64,000 bases of DNA from Opisthocomus hoazin (Eukaryota; Chordata; Aves; Opisthocomiformes; Opisthocomidae): NCBI RefSeq assembly GCF_030867145.1, contig NC_134419.1:7095501-7159500 (forward strand), written 5' to 3'. Both the position numbers and the translations under genes were made by a program. Under the pieces are notes generated by a model, which did no database searches, had not been told where the DNA came from, and saw nothing but the letters and a program-made list of their open reading frames with translations. Positions within the stretch are counted from its first letter, which is position 1, and each line of letters opens with the position of its first letter. Below are positions 1 to 64,000 of this stretch, piece after piece.

Positions 1-1184
1 CGGGGACCTAAGTTGCAATTTTAATTCCAGGTCCTCACAGGTGAGTAACTAGCATTCAGCTACAGTTTCCAAACCACACCCATCATCATCATGTAGCCTT
101 TTAACCTTGGACTTGAAAGTCCAAGGTGGAGGCAACTATACGTACTTTCAGGAACCAGTTTCAAGTGGAACAGGTCTTTTATGAGGCCTAAAAAAGAGTA
201 ATAACTAAACAAAAAGGAATGCAAACACCCCACAGTTCACAGACAAAACGCAGCATGCTTATTAGTGTTGACAAGCACCATAAAGCCACCAGTTAAAACC
301 CAGACGTTGTTCAAAGGGAATGGAAAGTAAAAGATAACAAAACAAACAGCAGCTTTTGTGAAATAATCTGGTATTCTCTGCAGAATTTGTGGTAGCTAAC
401 ACCCTTATAGGTGGTCTCAACAGCACGGACAGAAGTGCACTCAAGTTGGGAACACACAAACTTCTGCTTCCCCAGGTATTTGAATATTTCCACCGCTGTT
501 GCTATCCATCCAATACTTTCATAAGCAGGCACTTGTATTTGGAGGTCAGTGGAAGCAACAATCAGCAATAACAATAAAAAACTATATGCATACTCTCCCT
601 CTCAATTTGTTCTTCTTTATTCCCATCCTCCTCTTTCTGTCTCTCCGTTTCTTTTGCTCTTTAAAAGAACATGGTTTTGTTGTTTTAGGGAGTTTTGGTT
701 TAGGTCCAGAGCACTGACCACTTCTGCCTCCCAAAGCTCAGCCATATCCTACAGTCCCCTTCCGGTTCCCTTTTCTTGCTAAGTAACTTGAAATTATTTG
801 AAAATGATTGCTTTAGTTCCCTTAAGGGAGTTATCCGTCACACTCTATTAATATAACCATAAAGACGCAGCAATGAAAAAAGAAAAAAGACAAACTTTGT
901 AAACTCTAAGTTAAATACGGTAACTCATGAAAAAGTACTGTTTTTTCAATATCCATCTATCCAGAATTCTGGTATATAAGTTAAAAGATGGGCATTCTTC
1001 TTTCCATCAGAGACTCAGAATCTGCTCCAACACAGTCACAGGCAGTATTCATTCACAGCACGTTATTCCAGGTTCATGGAGTAGAGAACTTCAGCTTCAC
1101 CCTGGTTTATCTGCAGCATTATGAGCCGTTGTCATCAAGCACGATGACCTACAGACTCTTTCTATACCCAGTAGGCGAACGTAC
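1..1184 (-). other. CPT2 intron 3 (partial)
   Basis: Lies downstream of the CPT2 exon 3 donor. No minus-strand frame matches the start of CPT2 exon 4 (PWFDMYLSARDS-type sequence), so this is taken as intron running off the left edge. No repeat or gene was recognised in it. Confidence 0.8.
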
Positions 1185-1291
1185 CTGTGATGTAGCTTGT
1201 ATGCTTGTTCTGATTGTCTTGGGCAACCAGTTGCTCATGCAGCTCTTTTCCAACTCCCTTTTCAAAGTGACGAGCCACTTCCTCAGTTTTC
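1185..1291 (-). CDS. CPT2: CPT2 coding exon 3
   Basis: 107 bp between a TAG acceptor and a GTACGT donor on the minus strand. It encodes [19 protein letters not shown] followed by [17 protein letters not shown], matching the N-terminal part of CPT2. The length equals that of the human exon. The next exon (about 1.3 kb in vertebrates) is not found between 1 and 1184. Confidence 0.95.
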
Positions 1292-2236
1292 CTACACGAA
1301 TCAATGAAAGAATCAAAATGCTGTCACAAGCCCGATTCTTTATACCTAACACTTGGCTTTGAAGCAGCACGTGATACTGCAATATGTGTATCCTGTCTGT
1401 CCATACCTGAATTGGTCATCATTTAAAAGAGGTTTCTGGGCATTTAGGTATCTCCTAATCGTATCTTCCAGCTTGGGAACTGGCAGCCTGAAGGAAGGCG
1501 AACAGAGACACGCACTTTATCAGCGATGGTACCAGTGAAGCCTCAGTTTCTTATGCAGCAGTCTGCCTCTCCACTTCCCTGTCCTTCCTTATACCCCACA
1601 TTAATCAAATGGCTCAAAAGTCGCTTGTGGAAGAAGAGGAGAAGAAAGGGAATAGATGGACATACATCACCACAGCGTAAGGTTCTTGGAAAACAAAGTA
1701 GAAAGCCAACTTGACTGTTACAAAGGTGTTGCAATGCAGGGTCTTCGTACCTCACAGGGAATCCGGTGAGAGGAACCGCTGCAAGGAGCAGCAGCTATAC
1801 AGAAGGAAGGTTCAGCCCTGCAGCCACCCCTCCATCGGGCCTTCCCCTCACTGCTGGGTCCTCACGGCGGGCACCCCACGGCCGCCCGCCCCGCGCTCCC
1901 ACCGGCCCCGGCCTCCGCCACCGAACCCCGCCCGCGGCCCCCCGCAGCTCGGTCCGCCGGGTGCCCTCGGCGGCCGCCCCGGGGCTGGCAGGGACGCCCG
2001 CTGCGGGCCGCGTCCCGGCCCCGAACCGACGGCGCCTGAGGAGGCCGCGGTGCGGGCCGTCCCGCCGGGTGCAGCGGGGAGCGGAGCCGCGTCCCGCCGT
2101 ACCTGGGCAGGCTCTTCTGGTAGTGCATGGTGGGCACGACGCTGCGGTGCAGATACTCGGCGGCGGCGCCCGCGCTGCTGTAGCCCCGCCGCCAGCGCGC
2201 CGCCGCCCGCCCCAGCAGCAGCTGCCGCGCCGCCAT
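1185..2236 (-). CDS. CPT2: CPT2, carnitine O-palmitoyltransferase 2, 5' part (coding exons 1-3)
   Basis: Mitochondrial inner-membrane enzyme that turns long-chain acylcarnitine and CoA back into acyl-CoA inside the matrix, the last step of the carnitine shuttle before beta-oxidation. Three exons join in frame (134 + 81 + 107 bp, about 107 residues of a protein usually near 658). The start ATG (2234-2236) opens an Arg/Ala-rich, acid-free leader typical of a mitochondrial presequence ([18 protein letters not shown]), then [19 protein letters not shown]. Exon 2 gives [20 protein letters not shown]. Exon 3 ends [20 protein letters not shown]. All align directly with human CPT2, and exons 2 and 3 have the human lengths. 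The catalytic His region is encoded by the large exon 4, which is not in this window. The gene is divergent from SLC1A7, as in human. Confidence 0.96.
1407..1487 (-). CDS. CPT2: CPT2 coding exon 2
   Basis: 81 bp between a CAG acceptor and a GTATGG donor on the minus strand. It encodes [19 protein letters not shown] and on to NDDQF. Entry and exit are both phase 2. The length equals that of the human exon. Confidence 0.95.
1488..2102 (-). other. CPT2 intron 1
   Basis: 615 bp between exon 1 and exon 2. The exon-1-proximal half (from about 1855) is part of the CpG island; the rest has ordinary composition. The long plus-strand frames here come from the GC-rich composition and match nothing known. 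Confidence 0.85.
2103..2236 (-). CDS. CPT2: CPT2 coding exon 1
   Basis: 134 bp from the ATG to a GTACGG donor (minus strand), ending in phase 2: the last Arg codon is split AG|G. It encodes the mitochondrial presequence and the VVPTMHYQ motif at the start of the mature enzyme. The frame is also open upstream to an ATG at 2591-2593, but only the ATG at 2234-2236 gives a normal CPT2 presequence length. Confidence 0.95.
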
Positions 2237-2394
2237 GATGCCCGCGTCAGAGGGCCCTGAGGCGCCGCCCGCGCGTCGCCCTCCGCTGCCGCCGCGGGGC
2301 CGGAGGGAGCGGCCGCCGCGACCCCCGGCAGCTCCGCGGGCGGGCGGCTGCGCTCCTCCTCCCGGCGCCGCGCTCAGGGGCAGCTCCCGGCGGC

Positions 2395-2425
2395 GGGGCG
2401 GAGGCGGGAGCTCGGCGGGGCGGGG
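2395..2425. promoter_or_regulatory. CPT2: GC boxes (Sp1/KLF-type) in the CPT2 promoter
   Basis: GGGGCGG at 2395-2401 and GGGGCGGGG at 2417-2425, about 160-190 bp upstream of the CPT2 start codon inside the CpG island. They are consensus Sp1/KLF sites. Position and motif support a TATA-less promoter; occupancy is inferred. Confidence 0.5.
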
Positions 2426-2560
2426 GCTGGGGCTGGCTCCCCGGCGGAGCGGGCGGGGGGCTCGGCCGAATGGCGGCGGGGTCCGGCGGCCCGCAGGGGT
2501 TACCCCGCGTCCTCTCGGGCCGTAGGTGGAGGGCCGGGGAGGGCGACGTGGCTTGGCGAA

Positions 2561-3841
2561 ACATCTTTTTCTTGTTTCCTGGGGAAAGGACATGCTGTTG
2601 AGGTGGCAGAGTTACCCGGTGTTTGAAGGTGCCTGGAGCGGGACGGTGCGACGTTAGCTGAGTCCTCTGCTGCATACGCATTAATAAAATTTTCTGTGAT
2701 CCTCTTGTTTTGACAGTGCATGTAGACTCCACGTATTTTTTTCTCTTTTTTTTTTTTTTTCCTGGTGCGTGTCCGTATGTCGTACTGACCGTGCAGTATT
2801 CAGGTCCTGCCTCCGAAGAGAACAATTTAGTCTCTGGTGAGCTTTTTTACTCATCTGTGAGCATGTACCAACAAACAGAGTGTGAAATATTGTAAGCACA
2901 CAGTTTTGCTGTACTGTATGGAATATTTTCCATAAACCCACCAAATCATCTTAGAATAACCCAGAAGCTACAGAAATGTTTCGGTAGGAAAGGGTGGCAT
3001 GGGGAACAGTTGCAGTGGGGTATTTCTATCAGATACTCCCTAGCATAAAAATCCGTGTTGGGATCGAATGCGGACACGGCAAAGGAAAGGAAAGCAATCC
3101 CGGGGGCTTAGTCTGGTAATCCTCTGAAAGTAAATTGGCCCTGCTCTAATCAACAGAGTGGTTGGAGAAAAAGTGAAATCATTTCGCTTCGAAGATAATA
3201 AATGCCGAATGCTGGAAGGTGTCCTTGCGTGTCTCAGTATACAGCGATTTTCTGTTCGACACGTCTCTTATGCTACTCATTCAGCCTTTTTTTGCCATGA
3301 AAACAAAAAACCCAAGCCTGCTTTAATTAATGAAGTTTAGTTTCACCTAGCTTGCCCTGTTGTGATAGTCCAGTTCGAAATGTTACCTTCTCTGCCTTTT
3401 AGAAAAACTGCAGTAACCCGTCTGAACGCGTAACTTACACTGTTCCCTGTCTAGGTTTGGATGGCCACAGCCTGAACTGGGGAGTCCAAGGAACACACTC
3501 AAACACCATCTTTCTCCCAGGAGTGTCACTTTGTTTTGAACCAGTCTTCTTTTAGAAATACTACTGCATTCTGTTCTAATTTTCCAGAGCTCCCTAATCT
3601 TCTTCCAGGCTCTTAATGATGTAGTCGATAATAGGATTGTTGGTATTAATTTGGAACAATAATGCCAGCTGCTTGCTTGGTGGCTATTGGCAGAGGGGTG
3701 ACCTTGCAGGTCAGCTAAGCAGAACTGGAAGTGCTTTGATCTGATCTATACAGAGCTAGATCTGTCCACCCGCACAAGAGGAGCGAGGGGATTCTCTCTC
3801 CATGGGATGCTGATTCTTCTCCAAAGAGCACGGAGGGCAGC
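2561..3841. other. CPT2-SLC1A7 intergenic region, SLC1A7 5' flank and 5' UTR
   Basis: AT-richer sequence between the CpG island and the SLC1A7 start codon, with a T-run at about 2738-2760. There is no CpG island and no clear TATA box near the SLC1A7 start. Two TAATCY cores (the site type bound by CRX/OTX photoreceptor factors) occur at 3117-3122 and 3595-3600. The transcription start of SLC1A7 was not located. Confidence 0.6.
2738..2760 (+). repeat. Poly-T tract
   Basis: A T-run broken by single C bases in the SLC1A7 upstream flank, 180 bp past the CpG island. It may be the reverse complement of a poly-A remnant, but nothing else supports an insertion. Confidence 0.6.
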
Positions 3842-63553
<59,712 letters not shown>

Positions 63554-64000
63554 CTGCTACACTCAGTGGTATCTCACACCCCAGTGACCTGATACCCAAT
63601 CTCTACCTCACAGCTGGAAGAGGGACTCTTGAACAGGAAAACGTGGAATTATCGCCACCCTGCTTGTACTGGAGCTAGAAGACCAGCTGTGAACATCAGG
63701 AAAGACACACAGTTCGCAAGAGACATGGGCTTCTTTAGGTGGAAGATTTGAATACTGAAAAATTAACTAATGGACAACTACTGTTTTATTCTGCACTCAT
63801 TTGACTCCTATATAGCATTTGACACTCCTTTGGCTTCTTTTTTAAAGGTTTTTTTTTTATTTGACCCTTTTTGGTTTTCTAACCAAAGCCTTTTTTTGTG
63901 AATCTCAATAATTATGAACACTGTATTTATGTAGATTTTTTGCGATGTGAAAATGTTTCACCCAGACTGTTACAGATACTAATTTTGTCTAATATTCACT
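63554..64000 (+). other. SLC1A7: SLC1A7 3' UTR (start)
   Basis: Sequence after the TAA, AT-rich with T-runs near 63840-63900. No AATAAA or ATTAAA polyadenylation signal is seen before the window ends, so the transcript probably continues beyond the right edge. Confidence 0.75.

Larger units (their letters stand above)
1855..2560. promoter_or_regulatory. CPT2: CpG island / CPT2 promoter
   Basis: About 700 bp of very GC-rich, CpG-dense sequence covering CPT2 exon 1, its 5' UTR and the first part of intron 1, flanked sharply by AT-rich DNA. This is the usual housekeeping promoter pattern and fits the broad expression of CPT2. No TATA box is evident. It lies 1.3 kb or more from the SLC1A7 start codon; whether it also drives SLC1A7 cannot be told. 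Confidence 0.85.

Noticed and set aside
311..574. Minus-strand 87-codon frame as a possible CPT2 exon 4
   Set aside because: It has no similarity to the CPT2 sequence that follows exon 3 (PWFDMYLSARDS...), and vertebrate exon 4 is about 1.3 kb.
1711..2593. Long frames on both strands in the CpG island (175, 164, 96 codons plus; 243 and 192 codons minus)
   Set aside because: Pro/Arg/Ala-rich products of stop-poor GC-rich sequence. Only the short CPT2 exon 1 segment of the 243-codon frame is real coding.

Overview
This is a bird (avian) nuclear genome window with spliced, GT-AG introns. It holds the 5' end of CPT2 on the minus strand and the entire coding region of SLC1A7 (EAAT5, the retinal glutamate transporter/chloride channel) on the plus strand. 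The two genes lie head to head with about 1.6 kb between start codons, the same neighbour pair known from human 1p32.3. The avian call rests on the protein sequences together with chicken-repeat-1 (CR1) LINEs that end in the typical ATTCTATGATTCT 8-mer tails. The species cannot be named from the sequence alone.

Layout. 1-2236: CPT2 coding exons 3, 2 and 1 (minus strand); the large exon 4 and the rest lie beyond the left edge. 1855-2560: CpG island over CPT2 exon 1. 2561-3841: intergenic/5' flank of SLC1A7. 3842-63553: eleven SLC1A7 coding exons. Every exon boundary keeps the reading frame and gives a 566-residue protein. Intron 2 (18.8 kb), intron 3 (12.2 kb) and intron 7 (8.6 kb) make up most of the window. 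63554-64000: start of the 3' UTR, with no AATAAA seen before the edge.

The introns hold three long, 5'-truncated CR1 copies, all in the sense orientation (about 14450-16100, 20265-22010 and 37190-38765). Each comes from a visibly different CR1 lineage, and each still reads as reverse transcriptase but with breaks. There are also older CR1 tails, MIR-like relics and a few short tandem duplications. No tRNA, rRNA, CRISPR or bacterial feature is present, and I found no second protein gene nested in the introns. No new multi-gene system is visible. The points most worth a second look are an intronic CpG island in intron 2, a GC-rich imperfect palindrome at 10612-10736, an upstream ORF that overlaps the SLC1A7 start, an open read-through of intron 10, and a CR1 insertion ending 100 bp before exon 5.
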